64,000 nt of DNA from G032773895 sp965248935 (GTDB lineage: Bacteria; Pseudomonadota; Gammaproteobacteria; Pseudomonadales; Cellvibrionaceae): the NCBI GenBank assembly GCA_965248935.1, contig OZ252214.1, forward strand, positions 3,596,001-3,660,000, written 5' to 3'. Of this stretch, positions 29,125 to 39,712 are shown one piece after another (the stretch's first letter is position 1; every line of letters starts with the position of its first letter). The notes under the pieces were generated by a model, which worked only from the letters and a program-made list of their open reading frames with translations, was not told the DNA's origin and made no database searches. The position numbers and the translations under genes are program-made.

Positions 29125-29668
29125 ACCCCAAATCCAAAGAAATTTTCTCTCGTGCCATGGCGACAGAACTTCTAAGATGCTGTAACAATGGGTCACGTGG
29201 GTGTTCGCTTCTGAATCTAGACAAGTGCAACAGGTTTTCATCCACATACCTTGTCATTTTATGTTTTTTGGCGACCTGCTCCCCGTACAAGACCTGTACC
29301 CAATCGTCAATACAAGCAATATAACTCTCTGGGTTTAAATCCATATGAGGGGCAAAGGCATGGTGTATTCCCCGGATATTTCTCTCCCCTGGGGCTTTGG
29401 CGCTTGCGGGGGTGTAATAACTCCATACATATTGAAACGGTAGCCGGATAAGGGTCATAGCAAGATCAATTGGCCAGATAATCAGAAAAAAAGGCGTTGT
29501 TACAATAGCCAGGGCTATATAGAAAAGCTTTATATGGCCTTGGGCTGTTTGTTTGGCAGTATTAAAGAGAGGGACTTTGGGTTTAAGCTTGTCCTTTAGT
29601 TCTGATAGCAATTGCTTCCTTTGTCGCCAGCGAGCAATTTGAAAGCACTCTACTTCTTTCGAGGTCAT
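29111..29668 (-). CDS. Hypothetical membrane protein, 185 aa
   Basis: Unrecognised. ATG 29668 is chosen over the in-frame GTG at 29686; neither has a clear ribosome-binding site. The N-terminal 45 residues are basic and hydrophilic. A hydrophobic block of about 35 residues follows (LFYIALAIVTTPFFLIIWPI to about FQYVW), enough for one or two membrane passes. A soluble C-terminal half of about 100 residues contains HAFAPHMDLNPESYI and ends helical and charged. It is convergent with the TpsB gene, so probably an independent unit. Gene reality is supported by length and composition only. Confidence 0.6.
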   Translation of the reverse strand: MTSKEVECFQIARWRQRKQLLSELKDKLKPKVPLFNTAKQTAQGHIKLFYIALAIVTTPFFLIIWPIDLAMTLIRLPFQYVWSYYTPASAKAPGERNIRGIHHAFAPHMDLNPESYIACIDDWVQVLYGEQVAKKHKMTRYVDENLLHLSRFRSEHPRDPLLQHLRSSVAMAREKISLDLGCYKS

Positions 29669-29815
29669 TGCACAGTGGATGTTCACAAATAAAAACCGCC
29701 GTTATGAATTATCGCCTATTTGGTTAGTATAGGATCAGTCTGTTTGAGATGTAAAACAATCGCTCTTTATTTAACCTAGAAACCGCAGTTTAATATCGGG
29801 CATTTGTCACACCAT

Positions 29816-29905
29816 TCAGAAAGTCGCCTTATTCCTAGGATGTACTAATAAGTGTTCAAACTGGGCATATTGTGTGGCAAACTTACGTTTTTCGTAGGTG
29901 TTCAT
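29816..29905 (-). pseudogene. Short reading frame, possible transposase N-terminal remnant
   Basis: A 29-residue frame starts at ATG 29905 with a good ribosome-binding site (AAGGA about 8 bases upstream) and stops at 29816. The basic, aromatic N-terminus (MNTYEKRKFATQYAQF) resembles the beginning of a transposase cut off by decay. It lies among other mobile-element scraps. It could equally be a spurious frame. Confidence 0.3.
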
Positions 29906-30006
29906 GGGTGTTTTCCTTAGAGTATTAGAACGAACCCTCACCATTTGAGGGTTCTAAGAAAGTGTTGGTCAGAGGTTTTTTTGCCGAGAAGCGGCTTTGT
30001 TCAATA

Positions 30007-30104
30007 AAATGTGGTTTTAAACCTCAGTATAATCCGGCTATTCTTGGATCGATTAAGCCGTTGGGGAACTATCTTGAAAAACTTGCATAAATCAAATTTC
30101 TGGG
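30007..30104 (+). pseudogene. Relic of the HExxH-gene/partner-gene junction
   Basis: These 98 bases match 50938-51035 with only a handful of mismatches. They encode the last 26 residues of the HExxH protein (CGFKPQYNPAILGSIK onward) with its TAA. They also keep the overlapping TTG start of the next gene, ending after about ten codons. Everything upstream and downstream of the relic is unrelated. It is therefore the footprint of a lost second copy of that two-gene unit. Confidence 0.8.
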
Positions 30105-30474
30105 ACGTTATGTGTCCGGGTTACCCACGAAAAGTAGACACCTAATCTTAATCAAAAGTTAGGTGTTGAAATGGCATATTTAGATTGTGAAGGGTATGTT
30201 TGGCTGGTTGATAATTAGTTCATTGATTGTATTTTAATGTCAGTAAGGCTATAATGCGTGCCAGTATCTTGGTCTGGTTCAACATTGAGATTTAACAATA
30301 CGGAACTAATAAACGGATTTACAGGGGACTCACTTCTTTTAAATATAGCCTTTCAGATATATTAAACTGCGATTTAAAATGCACGCCAGTACTGGATGTG
30401 CTTCAAGGTTCTATTTCATTAAAAGGTTTCAACTCTAAGAAATTCATAAAGTTAACTCAAAGGTTAATACCGAT

Positions 30475-32223
30475 ATGAGCGTTAAGAGAATGCGTGCTAA
30501 ATATGCATTTAGTTTTTCAGTATTATTCTTGCTATGTCAATCGATATATGCAGCACCAACAGCAGAGGAGCTGGCTTCAGCAAGAAACAAAGGGTTGGCT
30601 TATTTAATCCAGCAACAAAATGGGGATGGAAGTTACTCCGTTGGAAAATCTCAATTTATCTCCACCAGTGAGACTATTAGAGCTTTTGCCAAGAATAGTG
30701 TTAGCGGCGTAGTAAGAGACCGCTCACTAAGCTGGTTGCTAAATGCTGAAGCAAATAACCCAGATTTTATTGCGAGAAGGTTGCACGTAATTATAGATAT
30801 TGGTTTGTCGGCTAATGATGTCGCACAAAGCCTAAATCGAAGCAGAAAAAGGCACTATAGCAGTATAGCTACCTGGGGATCGTACAATTCTCAAGCAACT
30901 ATTATTGATTCAGCTCTTGTTTATAGAGTATTAAACCTAGCTATACCTCTTGGTGATTGGGATTCTGAAGAGGGGATTACATACAATAAATGGGGAGCTT
31001 CTGAGTATTATCATAGGACTAGAAATAATCTTCCAGATGGTGATGGTGGTTGGGGGTATTCCTTGGATATTGAATATGGTAATTCTGCGAACACTAAGTC
31101 AAATATTCAATCAGAAAGTGCGGTAATACCAACCTCGTATGTCATTCTTGGCTTGACTTCAGCTATTCCCGGCCACAGCAGTAACATACAGCACGTACTA
31201 AAGTCCGCTAATTGGTTAATAGCCCAGCAAAGGCCAAACGGAGGGTTTGGTGATGGAGATACTGCAACCTCTTTTGAAACTGCAATTGTAGCTAGAGCCC
31301 TGGGGTATGCAAAAAATTTGACTGATGCCCCTGAATCCTATTTGGCTGCATACAACAACGCTTTGCAATATTTGGTGAATACGCAGGCGCAAGATGGAAG
31401 CTGGTCTGGTGGTGAATTTGCAGTGGCTGCAAGCGTTCTTGCTCTATATGAAGATCAACAGGTACTTGTCGACACAGATTCTGATGGTATCCCGGATGAG
31501 ATTGAGTTAGAGCTAGGAACCAACCCCCAAGAGTATGATCTCGATTTTCTCGAAAAAGGGAATGGCAGCAATTATTCAGACGCATTTTTGGGAAGCCGTG
31601 TTGAGCAGCATCTAATTAATGACTCTTTGTCGATAGTACTTACTTCAGCTAGTGGAGCAACAAAAATACTCTCTGGCAGACTACCGAAGGGGCTTAGTCA
31701 TAACGAAAGCACAAGAAGTATTAGTGGGGCCCCAACCGAAGAGGGGGTATTCCCCATTTCTTATCAACACATAGACTTAAATAGCAATAAGTCCATAGGG
31801 AGCTTGTATCTTCATGTCACCTCTGAGCTTGGTCGGGATATTGATCAAGATGGCATTCCCACATACTTCGAACACGAATATGGTTTAAATGCATACAGCT
31901 CTGCTGATGCACATCTTGACTTGGATAGCGATGGGTTGAGCAACCTTCAGGAGTTTCAATTAGGTTATTTACCGAATATGGAAGACAGTGATTCGGATGG
32001 TCTTCCCGACATTTGGGAACATACGAATGGGCAAGCAGACCCCAATGCAGACCCAGACAATGACCAGTTAACCAATATACAGGAGCTTGCATACAATGCA
32101 GACCCGAATAACCCAGACACAGATAAAGACAACATGCTGGATGGTGAGGAGGTTTTTGTTGGGCGAAACCCACTGGTAAATGAGCCCGTGATTATCGTTA
32201 TCATTTCTACGCTACTGAACTAA
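30475..32223 (+). CDS. Secreted alpha/alpha-toroid (prenyltransferase/cyclase-like) protein with TSP3 repeats
   Basis: The 582-residue exported protein has a signal peptide ending near IYA (residue 26). Residues about 30-325 resemble the alpha/alpha-toroid of terpene cyclases and prenyltransferase beta subunits. There are three QW-like motifs: LIQQQNGDGSYS, LIAQQRPNGGFGDGD and LVNTQAQDGSWSGG. A calcium-type TSP3 repeat (DTDSDGIPDEIE) follows, then an Ig-like (He_PIG type) module with PKGLSHNESTRSISGAPTEEG. Several more D-x-D-x-DG repeats come next, and the protein ends in a short hydrophobic tail (VIIVIISTLLN). The canonical cyclase DxDD motif was not found, so enzymatic activity is doubtful. 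It lies 42 bases before the secreted Rhs gene and is probably cotranscribed with it. A binding, scaffold or processing role for the Rhs protein is inferred. Confidence 0.85.
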   Translation: MSVKRMRAKYAFSFSVLFLLCQSIYAAPTAEELASARNKGLAYLIQQQNGDGSYSVGKSQFISTSETIRAFAKNSVSGVVRDRSLSWLLNAEANNPDFIARRLHVIIDIGLSANDVAQSLNRSRKRHYSSIATWGSYNSQATIIDSALVYRVLNLAIPLGDWDSEEGITYNKWGASEYYHRTRNNLPDGDGGWGYSLDIEYGNSANTKSNIQSESAVIPTSYVILGLTSAIPGHSSNIQHVLKSANWLIAQQRPNGGFGDGDTATSFETAIVARALGYAKNLTDAPESYLAAYNNALQYLVNTQAQDGSWSGGEFAVAASVLALYEDQQVLVDTDSDGIPDEIELELGTNPQEYDLDFLEKGNGSNYSDAFLGSRVEQHLINDSLSIVLTSASGATKILSGRLPKGLSHNESTRSISGAPTEEGVFPISYQHIDLNSNKSIGSLYLHVTSELGRDIDQDGIPTYFEHEYGLNAYSSADAHLDLDSDGLSNLQEFQLGYLPNMEDSDSDGLPDIWEHTNGQADPNADPDNDQLTNIQELAYNADPNNPDTDKDNMLDGEEVFVGRNPLVNEPVIIVIISTLLN

Positions 32224-32265
32224 AAGATTTGAAATATAAAATATACGATAAAGGTTGATATCCTG

Positions 32266-35200
32266 ATGAAGATTATAAAAAAAATGCATTTCTCCAAAGT
32301 AAGTGTATTTTTGGTTTTGGTGTTTTTAGCCATAAACTGTTTTTCCGAACACGTTGACAGGGCCCCATTAAATCCAGCAGTAATTGAGTCCCTGTCTAAA
32401 CACAAGATTAAGCGAAGCGGTGATGCAAAAATTAAGCGCGCAAGCAATATAGCAAGAAAGCATCTTGTTGAAATTAATCAGATATTAAACTACGGAAGCC
32501 AGGGCAAGGTATCAAGCAAAGAGTTAAACAAGTCGGGAAAACTTGGTAACAACAATGCTTTGCTGCAATCCAAAAGAGCTGAGTTAAAGACAGTTAAAGA
32601 AACTCTAATCAGTTCCGAATCTAGCTACGAGTTTTCGAGCAAGGTGAAGGTTGCACTATCAAAAAAAATAGACACGCTGGATAAGCTTCTATTAAAAGTT
32701 GAAACGACAAATGGTGCTGAGAGACGTAAAGCAGTTGAGAACCTTAAAAAATTAGTTGCTCAATACCAAAGAAGTGATTGGGAACGAAAGAAGGTGATAA
32801 AAAAATCACCTGGAGAGATTCGGAAACTTCACCCTTCCGATATTCGACAGTCAAAAGAAAAAGTAGTAGCACCACCAGCCTATTTGACACAATTTAAAAA
32901 TACTAGTGTTAATTTTTTGGCTTCTAATGATCAGGTTTTGAAAAAAAACAGTTTTGCTGAGAATGGGTATTCAAGCTCACCAATTATTGACGGTTACAAT
33001 GAGCCTTCAATGCTATTGGCATTAAATACCCCTCGCCCAGTAGCTTCAGACAGCTTGAGTTGCTATAACGATCCTGCGGATCGTGCAGCAGACTTATCTA
33101 AAACAACTGCTGAGGCTTATGTAACAGAAGAAGTTGAGTCACTTGCAGAAAAACTAAATTATGACCCAATAAGAATTGTAGAGTTTGTCACAAATAATAT
33201 TGAGTTTGAACCATCTTTGGGCGCTAGATTGGGGGCTCATGGTGTACTCATTAACAAGTCTGCGAATAGCTACGATCATGCATCTTTGCTTCTAGCACTA
33301 CTAAGAGCTTCAAATATTCCTTCTCGTTATGTTCGAGGGGAGGTATTAATTGATAAAGGAGCGTCAAACTTAGACCATCTTCACTGGTTTAAAACTACCT
33401 CTTCTGCTGCACTCCAGCGGGTACTAAGCCTTACAGGCTTGTATTCAGGCAGCGATTGGAATAACTCAACAAACTCTGACTCTTTCAAGGTGAAGCATGT
33501 TTGGGTAGAAGCCTGCATTCCCTATTCAAACTATAGGGGTAACAGTGATGAACTGACTGGCCATCTTTGGGTACCGCTAGACTCAAGTTATAAAAAAAGG
33601 AAGTTTGCTCCCGGCATTGAACATAGTGCAACATTTGATTACGACGACTACCTTTCTGAACGTAAAAAACAAATGATGCACGAAATATATCAGGATGCTG
33701 TCGAGCAAAACATTAAGCAACAAAACCCAAACTTCACACTCGAAAACGTATATAACTCGTGGGAAATTGAAAAGGTTAAATATAACTTTTTTACGTCAAG
33801 CCTACCTTATACCGTGTATCAATTCACCGCCTGGGGGCAAGGCAATAACACTTCAGAAGCTTCTTCAATACCAGAGCATTGGAGAGCAAAACTACAAGTT
33901 CAAGTTGGCAATGGCGGTCAAACGCTCCTTGATGAACATATCCCTATGTCTGAGATTGCCAACTCAAGAATCACCCTATCTTTTGATGGAGCTAATTCTG
34001 CAGATAGCTCTGTAATTAATAACTGGCGAGACGGAATAATCCAGGAATTTTTCTGTGAAGATCACGCTGGTGTAAGGGTTGTTCCAGCAATTAGAATTGA
34101 CGGGGTCAAAACTACAGCATCCAATTCAGCCAGCTCACTTAATGTATGCACCACCTCTGCCGGGTTAAGCACCCCTGTACTTGGCGCAAAACTATATGTA
34201 GAAGGTTATGACTCAGCCGCCCCAATACAACTCAACCCAGTATCTGCTCCGTTTGTAAATATAGATGGTGTGTCACCTCTCAACTATTACTCTATTCAAG
34301 CTTATGCAAATCACGGCTCACCTGAGTATCTAAATTCAAGAAGCGAAAAATTACTTAATGCTCTGTCGGCCACGAACAAACATACAGACGATATCGATGG
34401 CACTTTAGGTGAATTCCTTTATATAGTATTAAGTAAGTACAATTCATACGTGTACGACTCTTATGTTGAAATATGCAAAATTGAGAAGTGTCGCGTTTAT
34501 AAGCCAGGTGATATTGGCGTAACAAGTACGGCTGCAAAAATAGAGTATCTCTTTGATATTCCTTTCGCATTAAACTCTGATAGCTATGTGGTTGATGTTC
34601 CAGGTGGTCTAACGGGCCTCACAGATTCTGAAACCGGCGGAAGTGCCTCCTCAGCATTTAAATTAGGGTCATATGATAGCTCCGCCTATGAATCCTATGT
34701 ATGGCAGGAAAACGCATTAAAGGACGCTATTAGCTCAGTAAGCGGAATTCAGATAGCAAATACCTATGCATCAAACAATCCAGATTCCGATATGGCCGTG
34801 GTTACAATTGCCAGTGTTGCCGATTTCGACACATTCGCAGCGCAAAGGGAATGCAGTGAAACACTGACATCAAGATGCTATCCCACGGCGGATATCAACG
34901 CGCTGAGAGGCGAAATATCCCAAGCCAATACAAAACTCATTTTACCGAACCAGCCTATCAGTTATTTGGGTTGGGAGGGAATCCTATATATTATTGAACG
35001 CCCATCCTCTATGCGTTTTCAGATTAACCAGCTTTCTGGTGGATACACGGTTGAAACGCCTAGCCCCGCGTCCTATGACAGCACCAGAGGAACAGGGTAC
35101 CAAAACGCTTCGACCTACCAAGCCTTATCGTCAAGCTCCGCCTCAACAACATATAATGTCGACACGATTCCAAGCAATATGGGGACGGCAGGTAGCGGGG

Positions 35201-38200
35201 TTCAAAGTAATAACACGATCTTCGGCGACCCTGTAAATATGCTTACCGGGAATATGTATCACTCAGAGGTAGACCTAAGTATTCCAACAAAAGGGCTGCC
35301 AATAAAATTTGAGCGATACTATAACAGTCGAGAGCTAGAAGATGGATCTCTCGGTGTGGGCTGGACTCATACCCTAAACCAGTACCTAACCTTTAAAAGC
35401 ATTAATGCTGAATGTGAACCCAGTGGGAGTTCAAGCGGCGACCCAACTCTTTGTACACTACCATACACTGACTTAGTCTGGACCACAGGCTCTGGCGGAA
35501 AGAAATTTATTAGAATCAACTCAGATGGCACATACTCCACTGAAGATGGAGATTATTTTGAAGTAACAGAGGTAGAGGCTCCTGCGCCAACATACAGCAA
35601 GTACGAACCAGCACCAGTATGCTATTGCAAGACTGGCCATAGCTGCGAACCAAATTATTGCCATGTAACGGGAAATATCACCTACATACAAATAAAAGAA
35701 AAAAACGGCCTTACATACAGGTTCAAAAAAGATTCACCAAAAGCTTATCTTAGACATATTATTGACCAATCTGGAAATACACTTACCTTAACTTACGATA
35801 GTGATGGGCTATCCTCAATAGCTGATAGCGAAGGTCGAAGAGTCGCTTTTAACTTAGTAAACGGTCGCATAGAAGAGATTCAGCTCAGTTGGTCAAGCCT
35901 CACTTACAAGTATGAGTATGACAGCGTCGGAAACCTAACCAAATTTTATTCCCCGCTTGCAGTAAGAGGTGATATTCAACCTAATAACTACACATATTAT
36001 TCTGAAGCTGACGGACCAAACCATGAGCATTTAATGGAATCCTTCGAGTATTCAAACGGCTACAAAATGACCTTTGAATACTATGTAAATGCTAAGGCGT
36101 TTAGACATTACAATAATAAAAATGAGTCAATAACATTTACATACAATGATTTCATCCGAGAGTCTACGAGTGTTGACGAGCTTGGTCACATAAGAAAATA
36201 CTACTTCAATGAAAAAGGTCTTCCTACAAAAACTATTGAAGCCGACGGCTCTAAAACGGTTTATAAATATGACGATGAGCGCGATAAAACCCTAAGAACA
36301 TCCCATATCAACCCAATGGGATATGAAACCAAGACTGAGTATGATTCAGAAGGCAATATCACCAAACAAATAATGCCCTCTGGCGACTTTGTAGAAAAGT
36401 CTCATTTCACTGCATATGGCTTACCTAAGCGAGTGAAAAATGCAAATGGTGATATCACTCTTGTCAAATACAATACTTATGGAAAGGTCATAGATAAAGT
36501 TACACTTAAATCTGGGCAAGGCAGCTCAATAAACCCAGACACATTTACACCGACACAATACGCTTCAGCCATATTGAGTTGGAATGCATTTGACTACAAT
36601 ACTAGCGGAAAATTAATTCGCACACGCTCGGTTAAAGATTTTACAAACCGCAGTAGTGGCCCTTATGTGGAATACAGCTATGTTGACACCGAAAATAATA
36701 TTAACGACGTCAACATGGTGTCGACGACATATTTTGGTGATCTAGACGGTGACGGAGATATTGAACCCGACGAAAAATACGGCCCTTATGAAACGTCTTA
36801 TGATGAGCTAAGCAAACCACTTGAAAGCTTCTCTGGGGCCAAGTACCCAGTATCAATGCGCTACGATGAAAATGGTCGTATCATTGAATCCACAGATGGC
36901 GTCGGCAATCAAAGACAATTCGCTTATGACCCTAGCGGCTTACCCATTGGGCAAAGTTTAATTGGCATTGTGGATGGCGTGCCAACAATTTTAGATCAAA
37001 GCTCTGCTGGCTATAACAGCGTAAGCAGAAGGATTTCCTCCAGCAGTATTACTGGTGCTACATCAGCTTATGAATATAATGCTCGCGGTCAGGTTATTAA
37101 AACCACCTCCCCAGATGGTTACGTTATTCATATTGAATATGACGAAATGGGGCGCGCAGTAAAAGCCTATGATGCAGAAGGACATGCTGTAGAAAAAAAG
37201 TTTGACTATTTAGGGCGCGTGCTTGCAACCACAGACCCTAACGGCAACACAGCAACCCACAGTTATTACGGCCCAGAAGAAAACGGCAAACTACATCAAG
37301 TTACCGACGCAAAAGGCAAGGTTTCAACTTTTGTATACAACGATTTGGGGCTTGTATCTCAAGTTACTGATCACGCCGGGCGAGTTACAAAATCTTTCTA
37401 TGATGCATTAGGCCGAACCACACGTATTGAGTCACCATCCTATGTTGATTTAGTGCTGGGTACAGTAACCCCAATAACCACCTACGAATACAATAACCTG
37501 GGCCACAAAATCAAAGTCCATGCGGGTTATATGTCTGGCACTACAGACACATTAAAAACCCAGGCAACATATAGCTACGATGATTTTGGTCGCATACTTA
37601 CACAAACCAATGCGCTAAATAAAACCTGGGCTTATACCTATGACGCGCACAGCAATGTAAAAACAGTTATTGACCCAGAAAATCAAACCACAATATTTAA
37701 TTATGAATATGGTGGGTTACTTAAGAATAAAACCACCACCGGCAATGCTAATGGTACGCTTCTGGTTGAGTACACTTACAGCGCCCTAGGCCAACCGTTA
37801 ACTATTGCGAGCGATAATGTTACTTACACTTATGCGTATGATCACGCAAACAGGTTAGAAAGCATTACAGATAGCCGCTCAAATAAAAAAGTAACCTATG
37901 AATATTCTATTGGTGGTCTGCTAAATAAAATTATTGATGGTGAAGGCAACTCTACGGCGTATTTATATGACCCGGTAGGAAGGCTAACGGCAGTTCGTTC
38001 GCCAGATAAAAAACTAACATCCTATATGTATGATGCTGGTGGTCGCTTAAGTCAAAAAACCTATCCAAATAATGTAGTAAGTAATTTCACCTACGATGTA
38101 GACAATGCGCTACTTGGAATTAATACTCGTAACACATCTACGGGCACCCCAATTAGTGAGCATACTTATACTTTCCACCCACTAACAGGGTATGTGGACT

Positions 38201-39708
38201 CCTCCGCTCACACTATGAGTGGCACAACAGAATCTCGCAGCTATAACTATGACGACCTTGGGCGAATACTCAGTGTTCAAAACACAGCGGACTCTTCAGT
38301 TATTGAGTCATTTAGTTATGACCCCTACGGAAACAGGAAGACACACACCACTGGCGGTACAACTAACTACTACCAGCATAACGACATGCACCAAATTGAA
38401 GATATTCGCTCTGGTAGCGCAACTGGCTCAGTAGTTGCCAGCTTCACTTACGACAATAACGGCAACCAGCTAACAAAAACTGAAGGTGCGGAGAGCCTAA
38501 CCCTTGCATACGATGGCTGGGACAGGTTAATCCAGGCAAACAAAACCGGACTAAACCAAGAAAATTACACCTATGATAATGGCGTTAAACGCATAGCAAC
38601 ATCTGTCGGTGGCACAACCAATAACTACCAATATTCTGGTGGTGCAATTATTGGCGAGTACGATAGCAATTGGGAGTTAATCTCAAACTTCACCCATGGC
38701 CCAGGTTCCGATGATCCACTAGTACGCTTTGCGAATGGCGCCTCCACTTATTACCACGCAGACGCCCTCGGTTCAGTTGTGGCTACCACAGATAGCGCAG
38801 GCGCAATGCAAGCCTCCGCTCGCTACAGCGCTTTCGGTAGCGTTACTTCAAATACGGGAAGTATTTCTCAATACGGGTACACAGGTAGGGAGCCTTCGGC
38901 AACGGGCTTAATGTATTACCGTGCGCGCTTCTACGACCCATCCATTGGTCGCTTCACTCAGTCAGATCCAATGGGTTTTATTGACGGCGTTAATACCTAT
39001 GCGTATGTGGCTAATAGCCCGGTGAACTATACTGACCCAACGGGCCTGATGATCGATGCGGTGTCAAATACACTGAGTGGCGCATCGGGGTATGTATCTC
39101 AATTGGGCGATGATTGGGCTGCATATACTAATTCAGATTCAGCTAATCGTACTCGCGGCAGTATGATGGTGGCTGGTGGCCACTATGCTTCAGACCCTGC
39201 ATTAGCACTGCAAGCTGCTCAAAACCTTGGCGGAGGTTATGCTGAGGGTGCGGAGAGTATAGCTAGCATTACTAGTAATACATCTACCGCTGGGACGGTG
39301 CTTTCTGTTTTGGGGGCTCGGAGGGGGAGTACTCCCGGCGGAGGAACCTCATTAGCTCTGGGTGTTACAAAGAGTGTAGCTAAGGTTCCTGGGCGGGTGC
39401 AATCTAGGATTAACCTTTCAAATGATGGAGTTAAGCATACTTTAGCTCGCCACTTAAACCCTGCTAAGTCTGGAAATAAGAGTCAGTTTTCTATAGGTGA
39501 ATCCGGAGTCCGTGACCTGTTGAACGCGAAAAGTACAATTGGTGCTCCAGCTCGGGCATTAGAAACAGGTAATTTTGCCCGTACGATTACAACCAACAGA
39601 ACTGTTGGTAATTTAGCTGAAAAAATGGGCGGTGGTTCAACCAATACTTTTACTGTAATAACGGATAAGTTTGGTAACTTACAAACAGCATTTCCAGGTG
39701 GGTTATAG
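32266..39708 (+). CDS. Secreted Rhs/YD-repeat polymorphic toxin with transglutaminase-like domain, 2480 aa
   Basis: The signal peptide covers residues 1-27 and is preceded by AAAGG about 10 bases before the ATG. Residues 45-200 are charged and helical. A transglutaminase-like domain (about 290-470) keeps the His (HVWVEA) and Asp (WVPLDSSYK) regions, but Ser335 stands where the catalytic Cys is expected (S-Y-D-H-A-S-L-L). An Rhs entry domain (GDPVNMLTGNMYHSEVDL) starts near residue 987, followed by YD repeats to about 2160. The Rhs core (YYHADALGSVVATTDSAG) starts near 2162, with DPMGF and DPTGL spaced as in the autoproteolytic core motif. The last 220 residues are the variable tip; about 2388-2480 (VKHTLARHLN to NTFTVITDKFGNLQTAFPG) resembles BECR-fold RNase toxins. 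It may act outside the cell or on competitors. Confidence 0.92.
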   Translation: MKIIKKMHFSKVSVFLVLVFLAINCFSEHVDRAPLNPAVIESLSKHKIKRSGDAKIKRASNIARKHLVEINQILNYGSQGKVSSKELNKSGKLGNNNALLQSKRAELKTVKETLISSESSYEFSSKVKVALSKKIDTLDKLLLKVETTNGAERRKAVENLKKLVAQYQRSDWERKKVIKKSPGEIRKLHPSDIRQSKEKVVAPPAYLTQFKNTSVNFLASNDQVLKKNSFAENGYSSSPIIDGYNEPSMLLALNTPRPVASDSLSCYNDPADRAADLSKTTAEAYVTEEVESLAEKLNYDPIRIVEFVTNNIEFEPSLGARLGAHGVLINKSANSYDHASLLLALLRASNIPSRYVRGEVLIDKGASNLDHLHWFKTTSSAALQRVLSLTGLYSGSDWNNSTNSDSFKVKHVWVEACIPYSNYRGNSDELTGHLWVPLDSSYKKRKFAPGIEHSATFDYDDYLSERKKQMMHEIYQDAVEQNIKQQNPNFTLENVYNSWEIEKVKYNFFTSSLPYTVYQFTAWGQGNNTSEASSIPEHWRAKLQVQVGNGGQTLLDEHIPMSEIANSRITLSFDGANSADSSVINNWRDGIIQEFFCEDHAGVRVVPAIRIDGVKTTASNSASSLNVCTTSAGLSTPVLGAKLYVEGYDSAAPIQLNPVSAPFVNIDGVSPLNYYSIQAYANHGSPEYLNSRSEKLLNALSATNKHTDDIDGTLGEFLYIVLSKYNSYVYDSYVEICKIEKCRVYKPGDIGVTSTAAKIEYLFDIPFALNSDSYVVDVPGGLTGLTDSETGGSASSAFKLGSYDSSAYESYVWQENALKDAISSVSGIQIANTYASNNPDSDMAVVTIASVADFDTFAAQRECSETLTSRCYPTADINALRGEISQANTKLILPNQPISYLGWEGILYIIERPSSMRFQINQLSGGYTVETPSPASYDSTRGTGYQNASTYQALSSSSASTTYNVDTIPSNMGTAGSGVQSNNTIFGDPVNMLTGNMYHSEVDLSIPTKGLPIKFERYYNSRELEDGSLGVGWTHTLNQYLTFKSINAECEPSGSSSGDPTLCTLPYTDLVWTTGSGGKKFIRINSDGTYSTEDGDYFEVTEVEAPAPTYSKYEPAPVCYCKTGHSCEPNYCHVTGNITYIQIKEKNGLTYRFKKDSPKAYLRHIIDQSGNTLTLTYDSDGLSSIADSEGRRVAFNLVNGRIEEIQLSWSSLTYKYEYDSVGNLTKFYSPLAVRGDIQPNNYTYYSEADGPNHEHLMESFEYSNGYKMTFEYYVNAKAFRHYNNKNESITFTYNDFIRESTSVDELGHIRKYYFNEKGLPTKTIEADGSKTVYKYDDERDKTLRTSHINPMGYETKTEYDSEGNITKQIMPSGDFVEKSHFTAYGLPKRVKNANGDITLVKYNTYGKVIDKVTLKSGQGSSINPDTFTPTQYASAILSWNAFDYNTSGKLIRTRSVKDFTNRSSGPYVEYSYVDTENNINDVNMVSTTYFGDLDGDGDIEPDEKYGPYETSYDELSKPLESFSGAKYPVSMRYDENGRIIESTDGVGNQRQFAYDPSGLPIGQSLIGIVDGVPTILDQSSAGYNSVSRRISSSSITGATSAYEYNARGQVIKTTSPDGYVIHIEYDEMGRAVKAYDAEGHAVEKKFDYLGRVLATTDPNGNTATHSYYGPEENGKLHQVTDAKGKVSTFVYNDLGLVSQVTDHAGRVTKSFYDALGRTTRIESPSYVDLVLGTVTPITTYEYNNLGHKIKVHAGYMSGTTDTLKTQATYSYDDFGRILTQTNALNKTWAYTYDAHSNVKTVIDPENQTTIFNYEYGGLLKNKTTTGNANGTLLVEYTYSALGQPLTIASDNVTYTYAYDHANRLESITDSRSNKKVTYEYSIGGLLNKIIDGEGNSTAYLYDPVGRLTAVRSPDKKLTSYMYDAGGRLSQKTYPNNVVSNFTYDVDNALLGINTRNTSTGTPISEHTYTFHPLTGYVDSSAHTMSGTTESRSYNYDDLGRILSVQNTADSSVIESFSYDPYGNRKTHTTGGTTNYYQHNDMHQIEDIRSGSATGSVVASFTYDNNGNQLTKTEGAESLTLAYDGWDRLIQANKTGLNQENYTYDNGVKRIATSVGGTTNNYQYSGGAIIGEYDSNWELISNFTHGPGSDDPLVRFANGASTYYHADALGSVVATTDSAGAMQASARYSAFGSVTSNTGSISQYGYTGREPSATGLMYYRARFYDPSIGRFTQSDPMGFIDGVNTYAYVANSPVNYTDPTGLMIDAVSNTLSGASGYVSQLGDDWAAYTNSDSANRTRGSMMVAGGHYASDPALALQAAQNLGGGYAEGAESIASITSNTSTAGTVLSVLGARRGSTPGGGTSLALGVTKSVAKVPGRVQSRINLSNDGVKHTLARHLNPAKSGNKSQFSIGESGVRDLLNAKSTIGAPARALETGNFARTITTNRTVGNLAEKMGGGSTNTFTVITDKFGNLQTAFPGGL

Positions 39709-39712
39709 ATCC

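Larger units (their letters stand above)
29687..30474. other. Intergenic region with mobile-element and toxin-gene debris
   Basis: This 0.8-kb gap contains no complete gene. It holds a 29-codon reading frame on the minus strand (29816-29905), two perfect hairpins (29932-29954 and 30138-30166), a 98-bp relic of the 50.9-kb toxin-like gene junction (30007-30104), and a segment GGTTACCCACGAAAAGTAGA (30119-30138) that resembles the end of an IS3-family element. The promoter of the 30475 gene should lie in the last 200 bases; no confident elements were found. Confidence 0.5.
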
